DNA of 64,000 nucleotides from JBPCOI01 sp051000395 (lineage in GTDB: Bacteria; Actinomycetota; Actinomycetes; Mycobacteriales; Jatrophihabitantaceae): assembly GCA_051000395.1 (NCBI GenBank), contig JBPCOI010000078.1, forward strand, positions 15,852-79,851, read 5' to 3'. Shown here piece after piece: positions 52,910-61,534 of the stretch. A model generated the notes under the pieces. It saw nothing but the letters and a program-made list of their open reading frames with translations, was not told the origin of the DNA and ran no database searches. Every line of letters begins with the position of its first letter. Within the stretch, counting starts at the first letter, position 1. A program made the translations under genes and the position numbers.

Positions 52910-54874
52910 ATGGGGGCCGTGCAGCAGCGCGAGAGCGCGCGCAAGGACGACGCCGAGGCCCGCATCGCGGAGGCCCGCATCGCCGAGGCGGAGCAGCGCC
53001 TGGCCGACGAGCGCGCCGCGGCATCGCGACGCCTCTCGGCGATCATGGCCGAGGTCGCTGAGGAACTCGAAGCCGAACGCAGCGAGAAGAAGGCCCTGCA
53101 GCAGGCCCACGACGAGCAGGCCGCTGCGCGCGCCGAGGCCGAGCAACGCCTGATCGACAACGAGCAGTCTCAGCAGAGCGCGCAGCAGTCCGAGCATGAG
53201 CGGCGCGCGGAGGCTGAGGCCCGGGTCGCCGAGCTCACCGTCGCGCTCGACGAGCACCGGGCCACGCTGGACGCCCTGCAGCAGGCGCACGACGCTCACG
53301 CCACCGCCCGCGCCGAGGCCGAGAAGCGCCAGGCGGAGAGCGAGCAGCTGCTGCAGGATGCCCGGCACAGCCACGAGGCCGACCACGCCAGGGAACTCGA
53401 TGTCGAGCGCAGCGCGAAGCAGGTGCTCTCGGCCGAACGCGACGAGCACGCGGCCGCCCGCGACGCGGCGCGCGAGCAGCTCCTCGAGAGCGAGCAGGAG
53501 CTGCGGGCCGCCCGCGAGAGCCAGGAAATCGAGGGCACACGGCGCGCTGAGGCCGAGGCCCGCGTCGCGGAGCTGACTGCGACGCTCGACGAGCAGCGTG
53601 CGAAAATCGACACGCTGCAGGAGGCACGCGACGAGCAGGCCAGCAGCCGCGAGACTGCCGAGGCCCGGCTTGCCGAGGCCGAGCAGAGCGTGCACGAGCA
53701 CACCGAGCGCGCGGCGGCAGCCGAGCGTCGCCTCGCCGGCAACACGGCCGCATTGACGGAGGAACTCGAGATGGAACGCACCGCGAAGCTGGCCCTTCAG
53801 GTCTCCCACGACGAACAGGCAGCCGGCAGGGAGAACGCCGAGCAGAAGCTCGCGGCGACCGAGCGGTCCTTGACGGAGGCGCAAACGGCGTTGCAGGAGG
53901 CAGAGGAACGCCAACAGGCCGAGCAGGAACGTCTCGCCCAGGCCGAGGCGCGGGTCAGCGAGCTGAGCGCCCAGCTGGCCGAGCAGCAGGCCAAGCTCGA
54001 TTCGGCGCAGCAGATCCACGACGAGCAGGTCGCGGCCCGCGAGGCGGCAGAGCTGCGTCGCGACGAGGCCGAGGAGACGATGCGGGCGGCACTGGCGGCC
54101 AACCAGCCCGAGATCGAGCGCGCCAATGCCGCCGAGCGCCAGCTCGCCGTCATCACCGCCGAGGTCGCCGAGGAACTGGAGATGCAGCGCAACGCACGGC
54201 AGTCGCTGCGGATCGTGCGCGACGAGCACGCCGCCGCCCGCGAGGCCGCTGAGCAGCGCCGGGCCGAGGCCGAGCAGGCGATGGAGGCCGCGCAGGCCGC
54301 GCACCGTGCCGAGTCGCGGCGCCGGGCGCAGGCCGATGCCCGCTCCGCCGAGCTGGCCGCCCAGGCCGAGGAGCACCGGGCTCGCGCCGACGCCCTGCAG
54401 AGCGCGCACGACGAGCACGCCGCGGCGCGCGACGCGGCCGAGCAGCGCCTCACCGAGCTCGAGCAGGCGCTGAAGGAGGCCGAAGCGGCCCGCGACGCCG
54501 AGACTGAGCGCGCCGCAGCCGAGGAGCATAAGCTGTCCGCCCTCACGGCCAAGCTCACCGAGGAACTGGAGATGCAGCGCAGCGAGACCCGCGCGCAGCA
54601 GTACAAGCACCAGCAGGGACACGCCAACGAAGTCCGGCGCCGGGAACTCGCCGAGCAGGCGCGAGCTGAGGCCGAGCAGGCACGCGCGGAGGCCGAGCGA
54701 CGCTACGAGGAGGCCGAGGCTCGCCGGGCGGAGGCCGAGACGGCTCGCGAGGAGGCCGAGGACCGCCGGGCGGAGGCCGAGAAGGACCTGGCGAACGCCG
54801 ACGAGCAGCTCGCCGGTGCCGCCCAGGCGCTGGCCACCTTCCAGCTGCGTTCCCGTCCGCAGGCCGACGCCTGA
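52910..54874 (+). CDS. Long coiled-coil protein 2 (filament-like)
   Basis: 654 aa from the ATG at 52910, 6 nt after GGGAGG. It is helical almost throughout. A D-[EA]-[HQ]-A-x-x-R motif recurs at about residues 68, 128, 178, 241, 301, 371, 438 and 500, giving repeats of 50-70 residues, and AEARVAEL-type blocks alternate with them. The last ~80 residues are almost pure Ala/Glu/Arg heptads. Such long repeat coiled coils resemble actinobacterial polar-growth scaffolds (Scy, FilP) in architecture, though I cannot claim homology. Confidence 0.75.
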   Translation: MGAVQQRESARKDDAEARIAEARIAEAEQRLADERAAASRRLSAIMAEVAEELEAERSEKKALQQAHDEQAAARAEAEQRLIDNEQSQQSAQQSEHERRAEAEARVAELTVALDEHRATLDALQQAHDAHATARAEAEKRQAESEQLLQDARHSHEADHARELDVERSAKQVLSAERDEHAAARDAAREQLLESEQELRAARESQEIEGTRRAEAEARVAELTATLDEQRAKIDTLQEARDEQASSRETAEARLAEAEQSVHEHTERAAAAERRLAGNTAALTEELEMERTAKLALQVSHDEQAAGRENAEQKLAATERSLTEAQTALQEAEERQQAEQERLAQAEARVSELSAQLAEQQAKLDSAQQIHDEQVAAREAAELRRDEAEETMRAALAANQPEIERANAAERQLAVITAEVAEELEMQRNARQSLRIVRDEHAAAREAAEQRRAEAEQAMEAAQAAHRAESRRRAQADARSAELAAQAEEHRARADALQSAHDEHAAARDAAEQRLTELEQALKEAEAARDAETERAAAEEHKLSALTAKLTEELEMQRSETRAQQYKHQQGHANEVRRRELAEQARAEAEQARAEAERRYEEAEARRAEAETAREEAEDRRAEAEKDLANADEQLAGAAQALATFQLRSRPQADA

Positions 54875-55193
54875 TCGCCGCCGGCGGTTCACCCAGCAGG
54901 TATTTTTCCTCCACAGGGCACGGACGTCGCGAGGGCCGTCCCGCCTGAGCCGGTACCCAGCCGCCCGTCGATATCCACAGCGCCGTCCACCGGTCGTCTA
55001 CAGGAGCTCCGGCGAGTCGCACAGCGTCGTCCACAGCTGGGCGCACAAGCCGAATTGCCCGCGGCTCGTCAGGCCTCTAACGTCTGCTCCACCGCAACGC
55101 AGTCAGCCAGGACGTGCCGACAACGCCAGAACTGTCGGTAGCGCCCGGTAGTTCTGTGTGCGTGCACACAGGCAATCGGGAGGGCGACCGGGC
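54875..55193. other. dnaB upstream region with DnaA-box-like sequences
   Basis: This 319-bp gap has no gene. It contains four sites close to the actinobacterial DnaA box TTGTCCACA / TTATCCACA: TCCTCCACA (54907), ATATCCACA (54971), TCGTCTACA (54994) and TCGTCCACA (55027). Two match one of these consensus forms at 8 of 9 positions, two at 7 of 9. Further CCACAG-type sequences are scattered between. A palindrome lies close to dnaB (55155-55170). Confidence 0.5.
55155..55170. promoter_or_regulatory. 16-bp palindrome upstream of dnaB
   Basis: TGTGTGC-GT-GCACACA, perfect 7-bp arms with a 2-nt centre, 23 nt before the dnaB ATG. It looks like an operator for a dimeric regulator; the regulator is unknown. 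Confidence 0.45.
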
Positions 55194-56573
55194 ATGACGC
55201 TGGCCGACGACTCGCGGGTGGCCGCGGCGCCCCGGGAGTACGACCGCACGCCACCGCAGGCTGTCGAGGCGGAGCAGTCGGTGCTCGGCGCGATGATGCT
55301 GTCCAAGGACGCGATCGCCGACGTGGTGGAGATCGTGCGTCCGGGCGACTTCTACCGGCCGGCCCACCAGCTGGTCTACGACGCCGTCCTCGACCTGTAT
55401 GCCCGCGGCGAACCGGCCGACGCCGTCACGGTGTCCGCGGAGCTGACGCGGGCCGGGCAGCTGGTGCGTGCCGGCGGCGCGCCGTACCTGCACACGCTGA
55501 TCTCTATGGTGCCGACGGCGGCCAATGCCGGTTACTACGCGCAGATCGTGGCCGAGCGGGCGACGCTGCGCCGCCTGGTCACCGCCGGCACGCGGATCGT
55601 GCAGATGGGTTACGACACTGCCTCGGGCTCGCAGGACGTCACCGGCAGCGTCGACGACGTCGTCGACCGCGCGCAGGCCGAGATCTACGAGGTCACCGAG
55701 CGGCGCACCAGCGAGGACTACGTCCACATAGAGTCGCTGCTGCAGAGCACCCTGGACGAGATCGACAAGATCGCCTCGACCGGCGGTATCGGCACCGGTA
55801 TCCCGACCGGATTCCACCAGCTCGACGAGTACACCAACGGGCTGCACCCCGGCCAGATGATCACGATCGCCGGCCGTCCCGGCTCCGGCAAGAGCACCCT
55901 CGCGCTCGACATCGCCCGCTCGGCGGCGGTGAAGCATCAGAAGCCGACGGTCATCTTCTCGCTGGAGATGGGCAAGCTCGAGATCATGATGCGGCTGTTC
56001 TCCGCGGAGGCGGGGGTGGCGCTGCAGAACATGCGTTCCGGGCACATGAGCGACCAGGACTGGACTCGCCTGGCGCTGCGCTCGAGCGAACTGGCCGACG
56101 CCCCGCTATTCATCGACGACTCGCCGAACCTGACGATGATGGAGATCCGCGCCAAGGCCCGCCGGCTACGCCAGCGCGCCGACCTGCAGCTGATCGTGAT
56201 CGACTACCTGCAGCTGATGACCAGCGGCAAACGCGTCGAGTCGCGCCAGCAGGAGGTCAGCGAGTTCTCCCGCGCGATGAAGCTGCTAGCCAAGGAGCTC
56301 GACGTACCGGTGGTCGCGCTCTCGCAGCTCAACCGCGGACCCGAGCAGCGCACCGACAAGAAGCCGCTGCTGTCCGACCTGCGCGAGTCGGGTAGTATCG
56401 AACAGGATTCGGACATGGTGCTGCTCGTGCACCGCCCCGACCTGTACGAGCCGGAGACCGAACGCGCCGGCGAGGCCGACCTGATCATCGCCAAGCACCG
56501 CAACGGCCCCACCGCCACCGTCGCAGTCGCCTTCCAAGGCCGCTACAGCCGCTTCACCGACATGCCCCGCTGA
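55194..56573 (+). CDS. dnaB: Replicative DNA helicase DnaB
   Basis: 459 aa from ATG (GGGAGGG upstream). Hexameric helicase at the replication fork. The N-terminal DnaB domain has PQAVEAEQSVLGAMML and PGDFYRPAHQLVYDAV; the RecA-like motor has Walker A IAGRPGSGKSTLALDIA, SLEMGKLEIMMRL, Walker B LIVIDYLQLM and SQLNRGPEQR, then LSDLRESGSIEQDSDMVLLV. Length is standard and the catalytic core is uninterrupted, so no intein is present (many actinobacterial dnaB genes have one). Confidence 0.98.
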   Translation: MTLADDSRVAAAPREYDRTPPQAVEAEQSVLGAMMLSKDAIADVVEIVRPGDFYRPAHQLVYDAVLDLYARGEPADAVTVSAELTRAGQLVRAGGAPYLHTLISMVPTAANAGYYAQIVAERATLRRLVTAGTRIVQMGYDTASGSQDVTGSVDDVVDRAQAEIYEVTERRTSEDYVHIESLLQSTLDEIDKIASTGGIGTGIPTGFHQLDEYTNGLHPGQMITIAGRPGSGKSTLALDIARSAAVKHQKPTVIFSLEMGKLEIMMRLFSAEAGVALQNMRSGHMSDQDWTRLALRSSELADAPLFIDDSPNLTMMEIRAKARRLRQRADLQLIVIDYLQLMTSGKRVESRQQEVSEFSRAMKLLAKELDVPVVALSQLNRGPEQRTDKKPLLSDLRESGSIEQDSDMVLLVHRPDLYEPETERAGEADLIIAKHRNGPTATVAVAFQGRYSRFTDMPR

Positions 56574-56655
56574 GGTTGCTCCGCCGCCCGCTTGATATGA
56601 CGATCCGGCCTGCAGCGCAAACCTGGCTCACGCGACACCGAAGAGGACAGGGGCA

Positions 56656-57035
56656 GTGACCAGACGTGTTCGCCGTGCCCAGCAGAGTGCTTCTGCTGCA
56701 GCGTGCGGCGCCGGCATCGGCACTGTGCAATGCGGGCTTGCCTTGGCCGGCATGCATGCAGTTGCGCGGTCAAATGTGGCAGCGCCTGACAGTTTTGAAG
56801 GCTTGGGCGTGGCCGCCCGCTACGGGCTGCTCGCTCTGTTGATCTCTGTGGTGCTGTTTCTGATTGCGAGTCGACTGCTCGCCCTGAAACGTTGGGTGCT
56901 CGCCGCCGCCGTCACGCGTCATGGTTCGGACTGCACAGCGACAGCCAGGCCTATTTGCTCATCCCCGTCGCGTGCCTGGCGACGTTGGTGGTCGGGCGGG
57001 TGTGGCCGGGGCGTTCAGCGCACCTAAGTTCATAG
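56656..57035 (+). pseudogene. Small membrane protein gene, probably frameshifted
   Basis: The GTG at 56656 follows GAGGACAGGGG. The first frame gives ~85 sensible residues, including a helix (YGLLALLISVVLFLIASRLL), then turns into Arg/Ser/Trp-rich low-quality sequence ending at 57027. From about 56915 another frame encodes WFGLHSDSQAYLLIPVACLA, continues as a hydrophobic helix and stops at 57035. Joining the two frames would give a two-helix protein of ~125 aa. A one-base indel or sequencing error is likely. Base composition is lower in GC than its neighbours. Confidence 0.4.
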
Positions 57036-57119
57036 GCGGCGCAGACGCGGTATCCGCAAACGCGCGAAGTCGTCATCAACGGCTTGGCGCGAAGTGCCTG
57101 GGCTGGGTCACCTGCGGCG

Positions 57120-57148
57120 TTCCCAAGTTCAGCCGGAGTTGTTGGGAA
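57120..57148. terminator. Inverted repeat between convergent genes
   Basis: TTCCCAA (57120-57126) and TTGGGAA (57142-57148) with a 15-nt loop, between the frameshifted membrane gene and the leftward Clp-N gene. Confidence 0.35.
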
Positions 57149-57164
57149 TTCGGCTCGACTCAAA

Positions 57165-57878
57165 CTAGCTCGCCTGGCCCGGTTCCCGTGTAGCAATCTT
57201 GAGTAGGTCAGCCAGACCGCACCGGCAGCCTTGAGCGGGATCGCAATCGTCATCATGCCGGCCGTATCGCGCAAGACCTCGCGCGAATTCATCACGCTCG
57301 GCCGCCAAGCTGTGCGCGAGTCGGCCGATGTGTGCGGCCAGATCCTCGGCCGACCACCGTCCGGGTTGCGGCATGAGACCGCTTGTTGCCGTCGCGGACC
57401 CGACGCGCACCGCGCCCACACCACCGCCGCCCTCATCCGCCGCAGCCCTCGATCCGAGGCCTTCCGCGACTGCGGCCAGAGCCTCGGTGTCGACGCCGAG
57501 ATTTACCAGCAGCGCGAACGCGGCACCGTCGCGCACCTCCAGAAGCGCGCTGAGCAGGTGCGGCTGCCCGATGCTCGCCTGACCCTGTCGTTGTGATGCC
57601 AGCAAAGCTCGTTCGAGCACCTTCTTGGCCCGCTTGGTGAACGGGATGTGTCCGCTCGGCTCCTTCTTACCTCGGCCGGCTGATTGCTCGACTCGACGTC
57701 GCGTGCCTTCCAATGTGGCACCGGCATTATGCAGCGCGAGGCCGGTCTCGCCTTCCTCGACGTGCAATAGGGCCAGCAGCAGATGCTCCGTGCCAATCCG
57801 GTCGTGGTTGAGCAGCCGAGACTCCTCCTGGGCCAACACCACTACCCGGCGCGCGCTCGCAGTGAATCGTTCGAACAC
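57165..57878 (-). CDS. Clp N-terminal domain protein without ATPase domain
   Basis: 237 aa from the GTG at 57878 (GGGAGG 4 nt upstream). FERFTASARRVVVLAQEESR and NHDRIGTEHLLLALLHVEEG, then IPFTKRAKKVLERALLASQR and IGQPHLLSALLEV, are the two Clp_N repeats of ClpC. There is no Walker motif. A C-terminal ~90 residues are Gly-rich, then helical (WSAEDLAAHIGRLAHSLAAE), ending with a Cys pair (CDPAQGCRCG). Stand-alone Clp-N proteins are common in actinobacteria and may act as adaptors or decoys for ClpC. Confidence 0.85.
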   Translation of the reverse strand: MFERFTASARRVVVLAQEESRLLNHDRIGTEHLLLALLHVEEGETGLALHNAGATLEGTRRRVEQSAGRGKKEPSGHIPFTKRAKKVLERALLASQRQGQASIGQPHLLSALLEVRDGAAFALLVNLGVDTEALAAVAEGLGSRAAADEGGGGVGAVRVGSATATSGLMPQPGRWSAEDLAAHIGRLAHSLAAERDEFARGLARYGRHDDDCDPAQGCRCGLADLLKIATREPGQAS

Positions 57879-57952
57879 AGAACCTCCCGGTGCGTATGTC
57901 ACCCACGGTAGGCCCCGCGCCTGGTCAGGGAATCGCCTGACGAGGGTCGGCG

Positions 57953-58246
57953 CTAGCCGAAGTGTCCCCAGCGCGTAGCGATGATCAGAAGCACTCCGCC
58001 GACGGCTAGCAGGATTCCGGCGATGATCATCCGGAGTGGGCCGAGGCGCAGTCTTGGAATGTGAGCGGCCGCGATCCACACCCCGGCGATGACGAAGAGC
58101 AAGAACCCGACCTCGGCCAGGCGTTGGCCGGTGTGGTGCGCCACAGCGACGGTGTACATGGTGAGCAGTGTCGCCAGGACCCTCGCGGTTGTCGAGCCGG
58201 ATCGCGCCAGGCGAGCGAGGACGTCGACACCAGTCGAGATTTCCAC
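57953..58246 (-). CDS. Small membrane protein (97 aa, three helices)
   Basis: From the GTG at 58246 the frame encodes three hydrophobic segments (VLATLLTMYTVAVAHH; VGFLLFVIAGVWIAAAHI; MIIAGILLAVGGVLLIIA) and a short end (TRWGHFG). It is divergent from the GNAT gene across 30 bp and lies 74 bp upstream of the Clp-N gene. No family recognised; start uncertain. Confidence 0.55.
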   Translation of the reverse strand: MEISTGVDVLARLARSGSTTARVLATLLTMYTVAVAHHTGQRLAEVGFLLFVIAGVWIAAAHIPRLRLGPLRMIIAGILLAVGGVLLIIATRWGHFG

Positions 58247-58276
58247 GATGGCTGCCGCGCGGGAGAGACTCCCGCA

Positions 58277-58744
58277 GTGACGTTCGTCCGACGAAGCGCC
58301 GCCGCTGACGCGGAGGAATGCGTGGCCATCGTCCGGGCCTCGCCTGACTACTTCGCACCGGAGACCCATTCGGAGATCGCGCAGGGCATGGCCAGCGGGA
58401 AGGGCTGGGTCGCCTGCGAGGCAACCGGCGAGATCGTCGGGTTCCTTCTCGTCGAGCGCGGCTTCACGCGAGCAGCGGAGATCCTTCACGCTGCAGTAGC
58501 CCCCGGCCGACGCTCGCGCGGCATCGGAACGAAATTGGTGACCGAGGTGCTGCGTCAGCTGAGCGTCGACGACACAGACCTCGTGCTCGTGAAGACGCTC
58601 GACGGGTCGGCCGAATATCCGCCCTTCGCCCCGACCCGTGCGTTCTGGAAGCGCCTCGGCTTCATTCAAATCGCAGTGATCGACCCATTCCCCGGCTGGC
58701 AGGTCGGCAACCCTGCCGCGCTGCTCGTACGCAGTCTGGCCTGA
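58277..58744 (+). CDS. GNAT family N-acetyltransferase
   Basis: 155 aa from GTG. VTFVRRSAAADAEECVAIV opens a GNAT fold; AVAPGRRSRGIGTKLVTEVL is the acetyl-CoA pyrophosphate loop (R/Q-x-x-G-x-G/A) and FAPTRAFWKRLGFIQIAVID the C-terminal strand. Substrate cannot be predicted. Confidence 0.85.
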   Translation: MTFVRRSAAADAEECVAIVRASPDYFAPETHSEIAQGMASGKGWVACEATGEIVGFLLVERGFTRAAEILHAAVAPGRRSRGIGTKLVTEVLRQLSVDDTDLVLVKTLDGSAEYPPFAPTRAFWKRLGFIQIAVIDPFPGWQVGNPAALLVRSLA

Positions 58745-58860
58745 CTCGAGGTCTGCTCGGACGAACGGGAGACTGCCTACGACCTGCTGCGCGGGAACCC
58801 GTCGGAAAATTGTCGCCGTCGCAGCGTCGGAATCCGGACCCGTCCGACGACGATAGGGAC

Positions 58861-59391
58861 ATGGGTGGCGCGGTGACGGCGGGCGCGGGAGCCGAGCTGC
58901 TCGCCCTCTACGACGCGGCGCTCCCACAGGTGTACGGCTACCTACTCCGACGTTGCGGCGACCGGGACGTGGCCGAGGAACTCACCTCGGAGACATTCCT
59001 CGCCGCGACCGACGCGGCGCGTCGCACCGACCCACCACCCCTGGGCGTGGGTTGGCTGATCGGAGTCGCCCGGCACAAGCTCGCCGATCACTGGCGCGGC
59101 CGGGCCCGGGAACAGCGAAACCTGCGGGCGGTCGCGACGGATCCGACGGTCGAGCCGGCCACGGTCGATCCGTGGGACGGGCGGCTCGACGCCCTGCAGG
59201 CGTGGGCAACCCTCGCGCGCCTAGCCCCGCAGCACCGGGCGGCCCTCACCCTGCGCTACGTCGACGACCTGCCCGTGCCGCAGGTGGCCGACCTACTCGG
59301 CCGCACCGCCCCTGCCACCGAGGCCCTGCTCGTCCGGGCCCGGCGCGAGTTTCGCGCCGTCTACGACCGGGAGGAGGGCTCCGATGACTGA
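58861..59391 (+). CDS. ECF-type RNA polymerase sigma factor
   Basis: 176 aa from the ATG at 58861 (an earlier TTG at 58810 is possible). Region 2 is LYDAALPQVYGYLLRRCGDR ... AEELTSETFLAATDAARR; region 4 is RLAPQHRAALTLRYVDDLPV and VADLLGRTAPATEALLVRAR. It overlaps the triple-VOC gene by 8 nt. No anti-sigma factor with a membrane helix is adjacent. Confidence 0.88.
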   Translation: MGGAVTAGAGAELLALYDAALPQVYGYLLRRCGDRDVAEELTSETFLAATDAARRTDPPPLGVGWLIGVARHKLADHWRGRAREQRNLRAVATDPTVEPATVDPWDGRLDALQAWATLARLAPQHRAALTLRYVDDLPVPQVADLLGRTAPATEALLVRARREFRAVYDREEGSDD

Positions 59392-60646
59392 TCCGTTCCA
59401 CGAGCTGTACGAGCCGAACCGGCCGGTGGCCCCCGACCCGGTGTTCGCCCGCCGGCTGCGCGCCAGGATCGAGCGTGCACTGGCCCTACCTAAAGGAGTG
59501 CTCCCTGTGAGCACCACTGGCACCGCCGACTCGCGCCCGGGCGCCCGGCCCGGTGAGCCGGCCTCGCCGCGACCGGCCGCCGTCCCCTACCTCGCCGTGG
59601 CCGACGCCCGCGCCGCAATCGACTGGTACGTCGACATCTTCGACGCCCGGCTCGCCGACGAGCCCATCCAGATGCCCGACGGGCGCATCGGCCACTGCGA
59701 TGTCGAGATCGCCGGCGGCCACCTCTACCTCGCCGACGAGCACCCCGAGATCGGGGTCACCGCGCCGCGCCCGGGCGAATCGACGGTGAGCCTGATGCTG
59801 CCGGTCGTGGACGCCGATGCCGTGCGGGAGCGCGCGATGGCTGCGGGTGCCACCGGAGACCGCGCGCCGTATAACGCGTACGGCCAGCGCAATGCGTGGA
59901 TCGTCGACCCGTTCGGTCACCGCTGGGGCCTGACCTCAGCGCTGCCCGCCACCGCACCCGTCGCCTCTCGGCACGGCGAGATCGTGCACGTGGCCCTGCG
60001 GACACCGGACGTCGAACGCACCCGCTCGTTCTACGCAGCCGTGCTCGGGTGGAGCTACCTGCCCGACGGACGGGTCGACGGGTTGGTGCCGTCGATCGGG
60101 TTCCGCGAGGGCGCGTCGCAGGTGACATGCGACTTCGCCGTCATCGACCTCGCCGCGGCCCTCGACCGGCTGCGGGCCGCGGGCGGCGAGGCCGGCGAAA
60201 TCGAGCGGCATCCCTGGGGCACGGTCGCCGAGTGCCTCGACGACCAGGGCACGGCCCTCCGCCTGCACGAGGCGCCCGCCGACGCCGACGACACCCCGCC
60301 GCCGGCCACCGGACGCCGGGCCGGCGGCGCGTCCTACCTCACCCTCGAGGTCGTCGACTCGGCACGGGCGCGTGCCTTCTACGGCGCCGTCCTCGACTGG
60401 CGGTTCGCTCCCGGGCGCGTCGAGGACGGCTGGCAGGTGCAAGACACCGCCCCGATGACCGGCCTCTCCGGCGGCAACGAGCGGGCCACCGCGGTACCGG
60501 TCTGGACGGTGCCCGATGTCGCGGCCGCCGTCGCGGCCGTGCGCAGGCACGGGGGGTCGGCGAGCGAGCCGCACCACGAGCCCTACGGCACCGTGAGCGA
60601 GTGCGTCGACGACCAAGGCCTGCGCTTTGGTCTCGTCGAGGTCTGA
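59384..60646 (+). CDS. Three-VOC-domain protein with sigma-factor-linked N-terminus
   Basis: 420 aa. The first ~40 residues (DPFHELYEPNRPVAPDPVFA, RRLRARIERALAL) are a short helical module that I associate with partner genes of some ECF sigma factors. Three glyoxalase/VOC domains follow: about 62-180 (YLAVADARAAIDWYVDIFDA), 195-300 (HVALRTPDVERTRSFYAAVL) and 315-420 (LTLEVVDSARARAFYGAVLD). It could sense or remove a small electrophile and control the sigma factor. Stop-start overlap with the sigma gene makes the link firm; the mechanism is inferred. Confidence 0.8.
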   Translation: MTDPFHELYEPNRPVAPDPVFARRLRARIERALALPKGVLPVSTTGTADSRPGARPGEPASPRPAAVPYLAVADARAAIDWYVDIFDARLADEPIQMPDGRIGHCDVEIAGGHLYLADEHPEIGVTAPRPGESTVSLMLPVVDADAVRERAMAAGATGDRAPYNAYGQRNAWIVDPFGHRWGLTSALPATAPVASRHGEIVHVALRTPDVERTRSFYAAVLGWSYLPDGRVDGLVPSIGFREGASQVTCDFAVIDLAAALDRLRAAGGEAGEIERHPWGTVAECLDDQGTALRLHEAPADADDTPPPATGRRAGGASYLTLEVVDSARARAFYGAVLDWRFAPGRVEDGWQVQDTAPMTGLSGGNERATAVPVWTVPDVAAAVAAVRRHGGSASEPHHEPYGTVSECVDDQGLRFGLVEV

Positions 60647-60673
60647 TCGGTCAATGCCCCAAGAGAGGACGAC

Positions 60674-61027
60674 ATGCGAGCCAACCGGATCACGCCCAAT
60701 CTTCGCGTGGCCGATATCGATGCCGCAAAGGGCTTCTACACCGACTTTCTCGGACTGAGCACCGAGGAGTTCAACCTGGGCTGGGTGGCGCGCTATACCT
60801 GTCCCGACACCGGGGTGAACGTGCAACTCGTGACACGCGACGCGAGCGCACCGGAGGATTCTGTCATTTCCGTCCACACCGACGACGTCGACGCTGCATA
60901 TGACCAAGCGCAGCGGCTCGGCTACGAGATCGTGCATCCGCTGGCGACAGAGTCGTGGGGCGTGCGCCGGTTCTTCGTCCGGGCACCAGACGGCAACGTG
61001 ATCAACATCGTGGGTCATCACGACTGA
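60674..61027 (+). CDS. VOC (glyoxalase/bleomycin resistance) family protein
   Basis: 117 aa, one VOC domain: RITPNLRVADIDAAKGFYTD at the start and VRRFFVRAPDGNVINIVGHH at the end, with the paired beta-alpha-beta-beta-beta modules between. Well-placed AGAGAGGAC ribosome-binding site. It lies 27 bp after the triple-VOC gene and is probably co-transcribed. Confidence 0.88.
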   Translation: MRANRITPNLRVADIDAAKGFYTDFLGLSTEEFNLGWVARYTCPDTGVNVQLVTRDASAPEDSVISVHTDDVDAAYDQAQRLGYEIVHPLATESWGVRRFFVRAPDGNVINIVGHHD

Positions 61028-61035
61028 CAACGCGA

Positions 61036-61527
61036 TCAGTGCTTGCGGACCACGCGTTCGGGCTCACCAGGCTTCCAGATCGTGACGTCCAGATGACCGC
61101 CGCCGACCTCGACCGAGGACGCGCCGGCCAGGTCGGCCGCATAGAAGTCGCTGAACTCCTGGCCGCGCAGATCGAACCCGGTCTCCTCGAACAGCCATGC
61201 CGCATACCGCCGATGCAGCATCACGTCCTGCACGTTGTGCGCGACGCCCCACACCTTGGCATCACCATCGCTCACGTGGCTGTCGACGGTGGCGGTGTGC
61301 AGGCTGAAGCGTGGATCACGACGTAGGTCCCTGAACTTCATCGTGTGCGGCATTCCCCCGATCCAGAGCTCACCCTCGAACATCCTCGGTTCGAGCGGGC
61401 TGATCCGTGGATACCCGTCCGATCGCAGGGTGGCGAGCAGGCACAGGCCGCCGGTCGCGGCATGCCGACGAGTGAAGATCTCGCAGATCCGCGGAGCTCG
61501 GGCGGCGAATTCAGCCCACGTTGCCAT
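61036..61527 (-). CDS. Pyridoxamine 5'-phosphate oxidase-like (split-barrel flavin/F420) protein
   Basis: 163 aa from the ATG at 61527. GGLCLLATLRSDGYPRISPL and FEGELWIGGMPHTMKFRDLR, then DPRFSLHTAT, fit the split-barrel FMN/F420-binding fold of PNPOx-like proteins. It could reduce or bind F420 or heme-related ligands. Convergent with the VOC gene (stops 8 bp apart). Confidence 0.82.
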   Translation of the reverse strand: MATWAEFAARAPRICEIFTRRHAATGGLCLLATLRSDGYPRISPLEPRMFEGELWIGGMPHTMKFRDLRRDPRFSLHTATVDSHVSDGDAKVWGVAHNVQDVMLHRRYAAWLFEETGFDLRGQEFSDFYAADLAGASSVEVGGGHLDVTIWKPGEPERVVRKH

Positions 61528-61534
61528 GAGCGTG

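Noticed and set aside
52808..54892. 694-aa leftward open frame opposite the coiled-coil gene
   Set aside because: Leu/Gly/Arg repeats mirror the Glu/Ala repeats of the sense protein; no signal or catalytic motif.
54875..55193. Chromosome replication origin (oriC)
   Set aside because: DnaA-like boxes are few and imperfect, there is no AT-rich unwinding region, and dnaA/dnaN are not adjacent.
55194..56573. Intein in dnaB
   Set aside because: Length (459 aa) is standard and Walker A to the C-terminal motifs are continuous.
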